A stretch of DNA of 36,375 bases from assembly GCF_009604385.1 (NCBI RefSeq), contig NZ_WEGJ01000051.1:1-36375 (forward strand). The letters are read 5' to 3'. This document shows, piece by piece, positions 14,400 to 22,668 of the stretch. Source of the DNA: Streptomyces smaragdinus. GTDB lineage: Bacteria > Actinomycetota > Actinomycetes > Streptomycetales > Streptomycetaceae. The notes below the pieces were generated by a model that had not been told where the DNA came from, did not search any database, and was given only the letters and a program-made list of their open reading frames with translations. The first letter of the stretch is position 1; each line of letters starts with the position of its first letter. The position numbers and the translations under genes are program-made.

Positions 14400-14980
14400 C
14401 CATCACCGACGACGTACGCAAGACGCTCTCCGACCCCACCCCGCTCTACGCGGTGGCCGGGCTTGCCGACCTGGCGCAGGAGAAGCTGCGGGAGGTGCCC
14501 GCGCTGGTCGAGAAGCTGCGGGAGCAGGCGCCCGAGCGGATCCAGGCCGTGCGCGAGACCGACCCCAAGGTCGCCCGCGAGCGGGTCGCCGAGCGGGCCA
14601 AGGAGGCCCAGGCGAAGGTCCACGAGGCGCTGGCGAACATCGACACCGACGTGAAGAAGCTCCGGGAGAACGCCCAGGACCTGGCGCTGCAGGGCGTCGG
14701 CCGGGCCGCGGAGTACGCGGTCAAGGCCCGTGAGGCGTACGACGAGCTGGCCGAGCGCGGCCGGGGCGCCGTCCAGGCGTGGCAGGGCAGGGCGGCGGAC
14801 GACGTGGAGTACACGGCCGAGGTCGTACGCCCCGCGCCGGAGCCCGTGATCGACGCGGAGCCGAAGCCGAAGCCGGAGGCCAAGGCGGCTCCCGCCGCCA
14901 AGAAGACGACGGCTCGTAGGACGACGGCGGCGAAGAAGACCGCCGCGGCCAAGAAGACCGAACCGAAGAACGAGAGCTGA
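14396..14980 (+). CDS. heparin-binding hemagglutinin (HBHA)-like coiled-coil protein with Lys/Ala-rich tail
   Basis: This 194-residue protein has a highly charged helical region (about 15-130) rich in Ala, Glu, Lys and Arg and strongly predicted to be coiled coil. A Pro/Glu hinge (about 140-162) leads to a basic C-terminal repeat of AAKKT-like units (about 163-190). The layout matches mycobacterial HBHA, which binds sulfated glycans through its Lys-rich tail, and also resembles histone-H1-like tails. No signal peptide is seen. In a saprophyte a cell-envelope or nucleoid role is equally possible. It is coupled to the XRE regulator through an ATGA overlap. Confidence 0.78.
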   Translation: MTITDDVRKTLSDPTPLYAVAGLADLAQEKLREVPALVEKLREQAPERIQAVRETDPKVARERVAERAKEAQAKVHEALANIDTDVKKLRENAQDLALQGVGRAAEYAVKAREAYDELAERGRGAVQAWQGRAADDVEYTAEVVRPAPEPVIDAEPKPKPEAKAAPAAKKTTARRTTAAKKTAAAKKTEPKNES

Positions 14981-15076
14981 GCCGAGCGCCCTTCCGGCGG
15001 CGGGACCGGGCACAGGCGGGGTGTCCGGGCCGTCGGAGCGGGTACGGTTGCCGGAAATGTTTGTCACGGCGGACGG

Positions 15077-15421
15077 GTGGTGTCGAGCGTGTTGCTGCAA
15101 GGGTTCGGAATGGTGCTGCTCGTCATCGGATGGGCCATCACCCTGTTCTCCGTGGTCGCCTTCGTGGACGCCGCACTCAAGCGCGAGGACGCCTACCGGG
15201 CGGCGGACAAGCAGAACAAGGGCTTCTGGCTGATCATCCTGGGTATCGCGGTGGCCGTGAACTTCTTCGCGGGCATGTTCTTCCTGATGATCATCGGGCT
15301 GATCGCGAACATCGTCTATTTCGTCGATGTCCGCCCCGCGCTCAAGCAGGTCACCGGCCCGCGCCGGCGGGGCGGCAGCAGCTCGGACGGTCCGTACGGG
15401 CCGTACAACGGCGGCCGCTGA
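15077..15421 (+). CDS. DUF2516 family membrane protein
   Basis: This protein of about 114 residues has two to three hydrophobic helices (about 5-30, 48-66 and 69-82). Between them lies the conserved polar segment DAALKREDAYRAADKQNKGFW, and a Gly/Arg/Ser-rich cytoplasmic tail follows. This is the DUF2516 family of unknown function, widespread in actinobacteria. The start is ambiguous between GTG 15077, GTG 15080 and GTG 15089. It lies 96 bases after the HBHA-like gene on the same strand and converges with the PP2C gene, whose stop is 3 bases away. Confidence 0.8.
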   Translation: MVSSVLLQGFGMVLLVIGWAITLFSVVAFVDAALKREDAYRAADKQNKGFWLIILGIAVAVNFFAGMFFLMIIGLIANIVYFVDVRPALKQVTGPRRRGGSSSDGPYGPYNGGR

Positions 15422-15424
15422 CGG

Positions 15425-16732
15425 TCACTGCCCCCGGTCGAGGAGCAGCACCGCGACGTCGTCCGTGAGCTCGCCGCCGTTGAGCCGGCGGACCTCGGTG
15501 ACCGTCTCGTCCAGCAGCTCCTCGCCGCGCAGTCCCCGGCCGCGCAGCGTGCCCGTCAGGTCCAGCAGGCCCTCCTGGCCCAGCCTGGACCCGTCCGCGG
15601 CGCCCGTACGGCCCTCGATCAGGCCGTCCGTGTACATCATCAGGCTCCACTTCCCGCCCAGCTCCACCTGCTGGCGCGGCCAGCGGGCCTTGTCCAGCAG
15701 GCCGAGCGCGGGACCGCCCAGCTCGTCCGGGAGCAGCCGCGGGCCCTGCCCGGGGTGGGCGAGCAGTGGCGCGGGGTGGCCGGCCAGGCAGACGCCCGCG
15801 CGGCGGCCGTCGGCGGCGATGTCGACCGTACAGAGCGTCGCGAAGATCTCCTCGTCCGCGCGCTCGTTCTCCAGCACCCGCTGCAGCGTCGACAGCAGCT
15901 CGTCGCCGCACAGCCCGGCGAAGGTCAGCGCCCGCCAGGCGATCCGCAGCTCCACGCCGAGCGCCGCCTCGTCCGGGCCGTGGCCGCAGACGTCGCCGAT
16001 CATGGCGTGCACCGCGCCGTCCGGGGTGCGGACGACGTCGTAGAAGTCGCCGCCGAGCAGCGCGCGGCTGCGGCCGGGGCGGTAGCGGGCCGCGAACGAC
16101 AGGCCGGAGCCGTCCAGCAGCGGGGTGGGGAGGAGGCCGCGCTCCAGGCGGGCGTTCTCCCGGGCGTGCATCCGCGCGGCGGTCAGCCGGTGCTGGGCGA
16201 CGTCCGCGCGCTTGCGCTCCACGGCGTAGCGGATGGCGCGGCCCAGCAGGCGGCCGTCGAGCTCGTCGCGGAAGAGGAAGTCCTGCGCGCCGACCCGTAC
16301 GGCCTCGGCGGCCCGCTCGCCCTCGCCGCCGTCGGTGAGGACCAGCACGGCGTGGCTGGGGGCGACCCGCAGCACCTCGCGCAGGGTGTCGAAGCCGTCG
16401 CCGGGGGCGTCCGCGTCGGTGCGGGCGAGGTTGAGCAGGATGCAGTGCACGTCCTGGGTGAGCAGCCGGCCGACCTCGGTGAGGTTACGGGCGGTGCGCA
16501 CCCGGATGCGTTCGGCGCGGTGGGCGCCGGCGGCCTCGTGGTCCAGGAGTGAGGGCACGCTGAAGCCGCCGCCGGGGTCGTCCTCGACGAGCAGCACGTT
16601 GATCTGCGTGACGGGAGCCGGAGGCTGGGTGCGCTGACCGGGCAGCAGCGGCGTGTGCCGGCTGTCGCCGCGGTGCTCGCCGCTGGTGGGACCTCCACCG
16701 TCGGTCGTGGAGGGCCGCCCGGATGCGGGCAT
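15425..16732 (-). CDS. PP2C-type phosphatase with degenerate receiver domain
   Basis: This 435-residue protein joins an N-terminal response-regulator-like domain (about 43-175) to a SpoIIE/RsbU-type PPM phosphatase domain (about 205-432). The phosphatase has metal-binding GGDFYD (227-232) and GDVCGHG (246-252), plus YTDGLIE and DDVAVLLL near the C-terminus. The receiver keeps the acidic pair (D51, D52) and T133. However, the phospho-acceptor position reads LLNLA with N101 instead of Asp, and the conserved Lys is replaced in FLFRDE (R155), so it is probably not phosphorylated. Related proteins dephosphorylate anti-anti-sigma factors. A purine-rich GGAAGGAAG precedes ATG 16732, and a stem-loop lies directly upstream of it. 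Confidence 0.85.
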   Translation of the reverse strand: MPASGRPSTTDGGGPTSGEHRGDSRHTPLLPGQRTQPPAPVTQINVLLVEDDPGGGFSVPSLLDHEAAGAHRAERIRVRTARNLTEVGRLLTQDVHCILLNLARTDADAPGDGFDTLREVLRVAPSHAVLVLTDGGEGERAAEAVRVGAQDFLFRDELDGRLLGRAIRYAVERKRADVAQHRLTAARMHARENARLERGLLPTPLLDGSGLSFAARYRPGRSRALLGGDFYDVVRTPDGAVHAMIGDVCGHGPDEAALGVELRIAWRALTFAGLCGDELLSTLQRVLENERADEEIFATLCTVDIAADGRRAGVCLAGHPAPLLAHPGQGPRLLPDELGGPALGLLDKARWPRQQVELGGKWSLMMYTDGLIEGRTGAADGSRLGQEGLLDLTGTLRGRGLRGEELLDETVTEVRRLNGGELTDDVAVLLLDRGQ

Positions 16733-16750
16733 CGGTGTCTTCCTTCCCTC

Positions 16751-16797
16751 CCCCCGAGGGCCGGCGGGTCGTTGAACTGCGAACCGCCACTCGGGGG
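16751..16797 (-). promoter_or_regulatory. two-stage stem-loop in the PP2C gene leader
   Basis: Outer arms CCCCCGAG (16751-16758) and CTCGGGGG (16790-16797) pair perfectly. Inner arms GGCGGGTCG (16763-16771) and CGAACCGCC (16780-16788) pair with one mismatch around an 8-base loop. On the minus strand this sits immediately 5' of the ribosome-binding site, suiting control of translation or attenuation. It matches no riboswitch class I recognise. Confidence 0.5.
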
Positions 16798-16914
16798 ACC
16801 CTAGCGCCTCCGTGCGGCCGTCCGGAACGGCTGACGCCAAAACACGCCCGCAACGAGGGGATTTTGCTGCATCAACGCAGGTCAGGGCATGACAAACATC
16901 ACGCGCCGGGACGG

Positions 16915-17955
16915 TCAGGCGTCGGGCCTCATGATGGCCAGTATCGGGAGGGATCCGGCGCCCGCCACGGTGATCTGACGCCCGGTGCGCGGCGCGTGGA
17001 TCATCAGGCCGTCGCCGATGTAGAGGGCGACATGGCTGGCGTCCTCCTTGTAGATGATCAGGTCCCCGGGGCGCATGGACATGATGTCGACCTGCGTCAG
17101 ATGCCGGTACTGCTCCTGCGACGTACGCGGGATCCGGTATCCGGCGGCCTGCCAGGCGCGCATCGTCAGGCCCGAGCAGTCGAACGTGGTCGGGCCCTCG
17201 GCGCCCCACTCGTAGTCCTTGCCCAGCTGGGCCGTCGCGTACTGGATCGCCCGCCTGCCGGGCGCCGAGGCGCCGGCGGTGAGCCGGTCGAGGATGCCGG
17301 ACCTCAGCCATTCGGCCTGGCTGGCGCGGGCGGTGGCGTCCTCCAGCAGGGCCAGCCGGCGGCGTTCGTCCTTCGCCAGCCGGGACTCCAGCACCCTGGC
17401 CCCGGCTATCTGCTCCTCGATCTCCTTCTTCGCCTTGGCCTGCTCCCGGCGGTCGCTGTCCAGCCGGTCGTACAGGTCGGTGGCGTCGGCGGCGTAGCCG
17501 TCCAGGGCGTTCTTGGTCGCCGACAGCTCGCGGATCAGGCCCGCCTGGGCATTGATTGCCTTGTCGCTGAGGTGCAGTCCGTCGAAGAAGTCCTTGGGGT
17601 GGTCGCTGAGCACGAGCTGCGCCTCGGTGGGGAAGCCGCCGCTGCGGTACTGCGCCCGGGCCAGCGCCCCGGCCTGGTCCTTCAGCTTCTGCAGCTTCTC
17701 CCGCGCCCGTTCGGTCGCCACGGTGATCCGGTCGACGGCCCGCTGCTGCTCCTGGACCTGCGCGTCGACGGCGTTGTACGTGTCGGTGGCCGTCTCGGCG
17801 CGGTGGTACAGCTCCTGGATCTGCGCGTGCACCTCGTCCGCCGTGGGCGGGGGCTGCGCGCGTACGGCGGGGGCCGCCCAGCTTGCGGAGAGGGCGAGCA
17901 GGGCGGCGAGGAGGGTCCTCGTACGCCGTCGTATCCCGGCCTTGCCCCCCGCCAT
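16915..17955 (-). CDS. secreted NlpC/P60 peptidoglycan hydrolase with coiled-coil domain
   Basis: This 346-residue exported protein has a basic-hydrophobic signal peptide (1 to about 33, ending AVRA), a long coiled-coil region (about 38-215) and a C-terminal NlpC/P60 domain (about 232-346). Catalytic residues are C260 in FDCSGL, H308 in ASHVALYIG and H320 in MIHAP. Such enzymes cut the D-Glu to diamino acid bond in cell-wall stem peptides; the coiled coil resembles the autoinhibitory or FtsEX-type regions of RipA/CwlO-like hydrolases. GGAGGGG precedes ATG 17955. It is downstream of the PBP4-type gene on the same strand, so wall metabolism genes cluster here. No c-di-AMP riboswitch was recognised in the 110-bp leader. 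Confidence 0.88.
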   Translation of the reverse strand: MAGGKAGIRRRTRTLLAALLALSASWAAPAVRAQPPPTADEVHAQIQELYHRAETATDTYNAVDAQVQEQQRAVDRITVATERAREKLQKLKDQAGALARAQYRSGGFPTEAQLVLSDHPKDFFDGLHLSDKAINAQAGLIRELSATKNALDGYAADATDLYDRLDSDRREQAKAKKEIEEQIAGARVLESRLAKDERRRLALLEDATARASQAEWLRSGILDRLTAGASAPGRRAIQYATAQLGKDYEWGAEGPTTFDCSGLTMRAWQAAGYRIPRTSQEQYRHLTQVDIMSMRPGDLIIYKEDASHVALYIGDGLMIHAPRTGRQITVAGAGSLPILAIMRPDA

Positions 17956-18065
17956 GGATCCCCTCCGTGCTCCCCGTATCACGTGTTCCTGACCGTGATG
18001 CTGCCATGAGGGGCCGAATTACAACAGAGCGGCTCGGGGAACGTGCACTTGGTGAGTAAACACGG

Positions 18066-19514
18066 TCAGCGGCAGCCGCATTTCGCCACCGCGGACGCCA
18101 TCTTGTCCAGCGTGCGCTGCGCCGCGTCGCGGTCCGTGGTCCCGTTGGCCATGAACGCGAAGGCCAGCAGCCGTCCGTCGGCGTCCACCACCGTGCCGGC
18201 CAGGGTGTTCACCCCGGTCAGGGTGCCCGTCTTGGCGCGTACGAAGCCCGCTCCCGAGCCGTCGGCGTACCGCTCGTCGAGCGTGCCGCTGAAGCCGGCG
18301 ATCGGCAAACCGGTGAGCAGCGGGCGCAGTTCGGGGTGGTCGGGGTCGCCCGCGGCGACCAGCAGCCGGGCGTAGAACTCGGCGGAGGCGTGGTCGCGGC
18401 GGTTGAGCCCGCTGCCGTCGGCGAAGCTCGCGCCCTTCACCGGCAGGTCCAGGGAGGCGAGTTCGGCGGCGACCGCCTTCGAGGCACCGGAGAAGCTGGC
18501 GGCGCGGCCGGCGGCGATCGCGACCTGGCGGGCGAGGTGTTCGGCGATGTCGTTGTCGGAGTTGGTGAGCATCCGCTCGGCGACGATCCCCAGCGGCGCC
18601 GAGTACACGACGGCGGTCTGCCCGGCCTTCTTCGGTGCCTGGCCGGAGCGTGCCGGGCCGCTGACCTTCACCCCGTGCTTGCCGAGCTTCTCCGCGAAGA
18701 GGCGTGCCGCCGCGCCCGCCGGGTCGCCGGAGCGGGGCGCGGGGCCGTGCGTGCTGTCGTCCAGACGGCCCTCGTCGACCATCAGCGCCGTGACGGGGGC
18801 GAGGTTGTCGTTGACGCCGATGGGGTGGCGTACGGGGCCGGAGTACGCGGAGGTGTCGTACCGGAGGGTGACCTCTTTGTCCTTGTTCTTGAGCGCGCGG
18901 GCGGTGTCCTTCGCGAGCTGGTCCAGTTCGGCGGCGGTCAGTGTCGGGTCGCCGCCGCCCACCAGGTACACCGTGGAGCCCTTGACCCGGGTCACCGTCG
19001 CGATGCGGTGGTCGGGGCCCAGGGCGGAGAGGGCGGCGGCCCCCGTCGCCAGCTTCGTCACCGACGCGGGGATCGCGGAGGTGCCGGGGCGGGAGCCGTA
19101 CAGGCCCTCGCCGGAGGCCACGTCCCAGACGGAGGCCGCGCGCAGCGACCCCAGGGACCGGTCCCTGAGCAGGGGGCCCAGCACGTCCGCCAGCCCCGCC
19201 TCCGTCGGCCGGGGCGCCCCGGCGCGGGCGCCCGTCTGGCCCGGCGCGGCGTCCGCGGGGCCGAGCGCCGCCAGCACCTCGGGGGCGTGGTGCCTGGCCT
19301 GCGGATCGTCGCGGCCGGGGGCCTTCTCCGCGTGATCCGCGTCACCCGTACGGACCTGGGCGGCGGCCCGCTCCCGCTCGGCCGTACGCTGACCGTTGTC
19401 CCAGGGGCCCGCCAACGAGGCGGCCACGGCCGCGATGACGAGGCCGGACAGGGCCGACAGCGCGGTCAGCCGCCCGGTGCGCGGGGGAAAACTCGCCCTT
19501 GGTCTTCCGAGCAC
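18066..19514 (-). CDS. dacB: D-alanyl-D-alanine carboxypeptidase/endopeptidase (PBP4, peptidase S13)
   Basis: This 482-residue S13 penicillin-binding protein has an N-terminal membrane anchor or uncleaved signal (about 14-36) and a charged, Pro/Ala-rich linker. The serine active site is SVTK (S151, K154), SDN occurs in TNSDNDIAEHLAR, and KTG is in AKTGTLTG. It removes terminal D-Ala or cleaves cross-links in peptidoglycan outside the membrane. GTG 19514 is proposed: it lies just before the basic-hydrophobic N-terminus, and AAAGGGG is 11 bases upstream. It is divergent from the pyrophosphatase gene, an arrangement I recall as usual in Streptomyces. The extreme C-terminus has two Cys (KCGCR). 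Confidence 0.87.
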   Translation of the reverse strand: MLGRPRASFPPRTGRLTALSALSGLVIAAVAASLAGPWDNGQRTAERERAAAQVRTGDADHAEKAPGRDDPQARHHAPEVLAALGPADAAPGQTGARAGAPRPTEAGLADVLGPLLRDRSLGSLRAASVWDVASGEGLYGSRPGTSAIPASVTKLATGAAALSALGPDHRIATVTRVKGSTVYLVGGGDPTLTAAELDQLAKDTARALKNKDKEVTLRYDTSAYSGPVRHPIGVNDNLAPVTALMVDEGRLDDSTHGPAPRSGDPAGAAARLFAEKLGKHGVKVSGPARSGQAPKKAGQTAVVYSAPLGIVAERMLTNSDNDIAEHLARQVAIAAGRAASFSGASKAVAAELASLDLPVKGASFADGSGLNRRDHASAEFYARLLVAAGDPDHPELRPLLTGLPIAGFSGTLDERYADGSGAGFVRAKTGTLTGVNTLAGTVVDADGRLLAFAFMANGTTDRDAAQRTLDKMASAVAKCGCR

Positions 19515-19604
19515 GCCGGACCAGCCCCTTTCGCCACCACACGCCCCCGTGGGGGACACTGCTTTTCGTACCCGAAGTATGTGCTGATCTTGGAGGAGCC
19601 ACCC

Positions 19605-20099
19605 GTGGAGTTCGACGTCACCATCGAGATCCCGAAGGGTTCGCGGAACAAGTACGAGGTGGACCACGAGACCGGTCGGATCCGCCTGGACCGTCGACTC
19701 TTCACTTCGACCAGCTACCCCGCAGACTACGGCTTCGTCGAGGACACGCTCGGCGAGGACGGCGATCCGCTGGACGCGCTGGTCCTTCTGGACGAGCCGA
19801 CGTTCCCCGGCTGCCTCATCCGCTGCCGCGCGATCGGCATGTTCCGGATGACCGACGAGGCCGGCGGCGACGACAAGCTGCTGTGCGTCCCGGCGTCCGA
19901 CCCCCGGATGGAGCACCTGCGGGACATCCACCACGTGCCGGAGTTCGACCGCCTGGAGATCCAGCACTTCTTCGAGGTCTACAAGGACCTGGAGCCCGGC
20001 AAGTCCGTCGAGGGCGCCAACTGGGTCGGGCGTGTCGAGGCCGAGGAAGAGGTCCAGGCCTCGTACAAGCGGCTGCAGGCCGAGGGCGGGAAGCACTGA
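19605..20099 (+). CDS. ppa: inorganic pyrophosphatase
   Basis: This 164-residue family I soluble pyrophosphatase has EIPKGSRNKYEVD (active-site Lys/Arg), SYPADYGFVEDT and the metal-binding signature DGDPLDALVLLD. The C-terminal helix KDLEPGK...W.GR is also conserved. It hydrolyses PPi to phosphate, pulling biosynthetic reactions forward in the cytoplasm. GTG 19605 follows GGAGGA by 8 bases, which fixes the start. It is monocistronic, ending in a U-tract terminator, and divergent from dacB across 90 bp. Confidence 0.95.
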   Translation: MEFDVTIEIPKGSRNKYEVDHETGRIRLDRRLFTSTSYPADYGFVEDTLGEDGDPLDALVLLDEPTFPGCLIRCRAIGMFRMTDEAGGDDKLLCVPASDPRMEHLRDIHHVPEFDRLEIQHFFEVYKDLEPGKSVEGANWVGRVEAEEEVQASYKRLQAEGGKH

Positions 20100-20116
20100 T
20101 TTCTTTGCGTACGGGA

Positions 20117-20143
20117 GGGCCGGCTTTCGGGCCGGCCCTTTTT
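20117..20143 (+). terminator. intrinsic terminator after ppa
   Basis: GGGCCGGC (20117-20124) pairs perfectly with GCCGGCCC (20131-20138) around TTTCGG, followed by TTTTT (20139-20143). It separates ppa from the convergent exporter gene, whose stop is at 20151. Confidence 0.88.
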
Positions 20144-20150
20144 GCGTGCG

Positions 20151-21728
20151 TCAGAACCCGCGGGTGCGCTTGGACGCCTTGCGTTCCTTGCGCCCGGGCG
20201 CGACGCCGCGGGCCGGCTGCGGGATGAACAGGCGGGCCATCTCGCCGCCCAGGTTCACCCCCACCGCGATCGCCAGCGCCAGCGTGGCGGCCGTGAGCAG
20301 GCTGCGGATGCCGCCGTTGACGTCGCCCTGGGCCAGGCCCAGCAGACCGAAGTACGTCGACGAACCCGGCAGCAGCGGGCCGATCGCGGCCGTGACGTAC
20401 GGCAGCGCGGACGCGTAGCGGTAACGCGACAGGAGCTGGCCGAAGAGGCCCACCAGGCCCGCCGCGACCGCCGTGGACAGCACCGGTGAGACGTCCGCCG
20501 TGTCGTGCATGGAACCGTAGATCAGCCACGCCACCCCGCCGTTGAGGGTGACGATCAGCACGGTGGAACGTTCCTGCTGGAGCAGCACCGCGAACGTCGC
20601 CGTCAGCACCATCGCCGCCACCAGCGACGTCACCGGCCGCTCCAGGTGCACGGCGGCCAGATCCGGGTCGAACTCCGCGTGCAGCCGCACCCCGACGTAC
20701 AGCACGCCCAGCACGCCGACGATGATCCCGACGAAGAGGTACAGCACCTCCAGCAGCCGCGCCGCCGCGGTGATGTAGTAGCCGGTCAGCCCGTCCTGTA
20801 CGGCGGCGACCAGCGCCCGCCCCGGCAGCAGCGCGAACAGCCCACCGGTGATCACGGCCGAGTAGCGCACGTCCACGTCGGCGAACTTCAGCGCCACGCC
20901 CACCGCCGCCGGCGGGATGGCGAACAGCACGAACTGATAGAACTCCGGCAGCCCCCGCGCCGACGCCGTCCACGCCAGCCGGTCACCGAGCATCGCGCCG
21001 ACGGCCGCCGCGACGAACACCAGCGAACCACCGCCGACCAGCACGGACGCCGCCCCGGCCAGCAGCCCGCTGGCCACCGTCAGCGCCCACTTGGGGTACG
21101 GGTGGCGGTTGCGGCGGATCTCCGCCAGCCGCCGGTACGCGTCCTCGAGGGTGACCGTGACCAGCGGGTCGGTGATGTCGTCGACCAGGCGGAAGACGGC
21201 GGCGAGCCGGTTGTAGTCCGTACCCCGGCGGCGCACGGTGCGGTTGACGGTGACCGGGTCGTCGACGAGGGACGGCTGATGGGTGACCGACAGCAGCGTG
21301 AACGTCACCGTCGTCTCGATCCGGTCCAGCCCGAACGCGTGTCCGACGGCGAACATCGACGCCTCGACGTCCTCGGCGCCCTCCCCGCCCGCGAGCAGCA
21401 GCTCGCCGATGCGCAGGGTCAGGTCGAGGATGCGGGGGACGGGAAGCACCGTCTCGTCCTCGGGCGCGGCGATCCGCTCCGCCGAGGGCCGCTCGGTCAG
21501 GGGTGTCCGGAGCATGACCCGCATCCGGTCCTGCCAGGGCTGTTCGGGGCGGATCAGGGACACCGCCGGCGGCTTGGGCGGCGCGCCCCCGGGGGTGACG
21601 CCTTCGGGCAGGGCGAACTCGGACGTCGGGTGCTCGCCGGCCGGGGGCGGCGGCAGCGGTACGCCGAGCGGCGGGGTGAAGGCGCTGTGCGCCTCGTCGG
21701 AGGCGGGCTTGGCGTCCTCCTCGGCCAC
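20151..21728 (-). CDS. threonine/serine exporter family protein (ThrE, DUF1212-DUF3815)
   Basis: This 525-residue integral membrane protein resembles ThrE of corynebacteria. A Pro-rich cytoplasmic N-terminus (about 1-90) is followed by the ThrE domain with GELLLAGGEGAEDVE. About ten hydrophobic helices then fall in two groups (DUF1212 followed by DUF3815), including the long segment around VASGLLAGAASVLVGG and LGLAQGDVNGG near the end. It exports small amino acids using the proton gradient in characterised homologues. GTG 21728 is the likely start because the preceding sequence is promoter-like. The tail is basic (RKERKASKRTRGF). It converges with ppa and faces the Cys-rich gene across 147 bp. 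Confidence 0.87.
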   Translation of the reverse strand: MAEEDAKPASDEAHSAFTPPLGVPLPPPPAGEHPTSEFALPEGVTPGGAPPKPPAVSLIRPEQPWQDRMRVMLRTPLTERPSAERIAAPEDETVLPVPRILDLTLRIGELLLAGGEGAEDVEASMFAVGHAFGLDRIETTVTFTLLSVTHQPSLVDDPVTVNRTVRRRGTDYNRLAAVFRLVDDITDPLVTVTLEDAYRRLAEIRRNRHPYPKWALTVASGLLAGAASVLVGGGSLVFVAAAVGAMLGDRLAWTASARGLPEFYQFVLFAIPPAAVGVALKFADVDVRYSAVITGGLFALLPGRALVAAVQDGLTGYYITAAARLLEVLYLFVGIIVGVLGVLYVGVRLHAEFDPDLAAVHLERPVTSLVAAMVLTATFAVLLQQERSTVLIVTLNGGVAWLIYGSMHDTADVSPVLSTAVAAGLVGLFGQLLSRYRYASALPYVTAAIGPLLPGSSTYFGLLGLAQGDVNGGIRSLLTAATLALAIAVGVNLGGEMARLFIPQPARGVAPGRKERKASKRTRGF

Positions 21729-21875
21729 GCGTCTTTCACCCCCGTTCGTCGGATATTCCGGTCTCAGGCGAGCATAGGTGGCGCCCGGTACTCGCGCCTT
21801 CCCCGCCCCCGGAGGAGTCATGCCGGGCCGCCCCGGAGGCCGCCGCTCCGCCCCCGCCCCCCTACTCTTTCCCCC

Positions 21876-22193
21876 ATGACCCGTCCAGCCCCCACCGCAC
21901 CCCCCGCCGCGCGGACGGACGAAAGCTTCCGGCTGGCCGCCGACCGGGACGAGATCGCCCACCTCGTGTGCTGCCGCGACATCTCCTGGCGCACAGCCTT
22001 CTGCGGGGCCGGCGACCAGGACGTGATCAACATGGCGGCCGAGGTGATCTGCACGATGTGTCTGGAGGCCGTCGAGGCGATGTCCCCCGGCTGGCGCACG
22101 ACGTCGGGTACGACGTGCCCGGTGGACGGCTGCGCGTGCCCCGACGAGCACGAGATCGACCTCCGCATCGCCCGGGAGACGGACGCGGGCTGA
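21876..22193 (+). CDS. small Cys-rich protein, unknown function
   Basis: This 105-residue soluble protein has eight Cys, mostly in pairs: CC (32-33), C43, CxxC at 59-62 (ICTMC), and C81, C86, C88 in CPVDGCACPDEHE. The pattern suggests a zinc or Fe-S binding fold, but I do not recognise a named family. The start at ATG 21876 follows a pyrimidine-rich leader without a good ribosome-binding site, so it may be leaderless or weakly translated. The composition is typical of the genome. It is divergent from the ThrE-type gene and converges with the ankyrin gene, whose stop is 5 bases away. Confidence 0.65.
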   Translation: MTRPAPTAPPAARTDESFRLAADRDEIAHLVCCRDISWRTAFCGAGDQDVINMAAEVICTMCLEAVEAMSPGWRTTSGTTCPVDGCACPDEHEIDLRIARETDAG

Positions 22194-22197
22194 CGCC

Positions 22198-22596
22198 CTA
22201 CTCGAACAGCGCCGCCAACTCATCCCGCCCGAACATCCGCGCGGTATCCACGGCGGACGGCGACCCGGCGGTGGGATCGGCCCCATGGTCCAGCAGAATC
22301 CGTACGACATCCCCCGCGTCCTTGAACACGGCCCCGGCGAGCGGCGTCTGCCCCTGATCGTTCGCCTGATTCACATCGGCCCCCCGCTCGACGAGCGCGG
22401 CGACGGCGTCGGCGTGCCCGTAGTAGGCCGCGAGCATGACGAGCGAATCCCCCCGCTCATTGGTCAGCCCCACCGGCACCCCGGCATCCACGTACGCGGC
22501 AAGCGTGTCGGTCTGCCCGTCCCGCGCCAGGTCGAACACCTTCCCGGCGAGGGTGAGCAGCTCGGGGTCGTGCGGGGGTACGTCGGTGGGGGGCAT
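22198..22596 (-). CDS. ankyrin repeat protein
   Basis: This 132-residue protein is made almost entirely of ankyrin repeats. At least three are visible: GVPVGLTNERGDSLVMLAAYYGH, RGADVNQANDQGQTPLAGAVFK and HGADPTAGSPSAVDTARMFGR. Stand-alone ankyrin proteins mediate protein-protein contacts; in Streptomyces a version of this length is common and has no assigned partner. The start at ATG 22596 gives a complete helical cap (LLTLAGKVFDLARDGQ). It lies alone, 72 bases downstream of the first HAD gene on the same strand. Confidence 0.85.
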   Translation of the reverse strand: MPPTDVPPHDPELLTLAGKVFDLARDGQTDTLAAYVDAGVPVGLTNERGDSLVMLAAYYGHADAVAALVERGADVNQANDQGQTPLAGAVFKDAGDVVRILLDHGADPTAGSPSAVDTARMFGRDELAALFE

Positions 22597-22668
22597 GGGG
22601 TACGTCCTCTCGTCGCCGCGCGGGGCCCTGCCCAGCCAGCGTAAGCAGCCCGGCGGCTCTGGGCGCGC

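Noticed and set aside
17956..18065. c-di-AMP (ydaO) riboswitch before the NlpC/P60 gene
   Set aside because: Some Streptomyces wall hydrolase genes have one, but this leader is too short and lacks the conserved segments.
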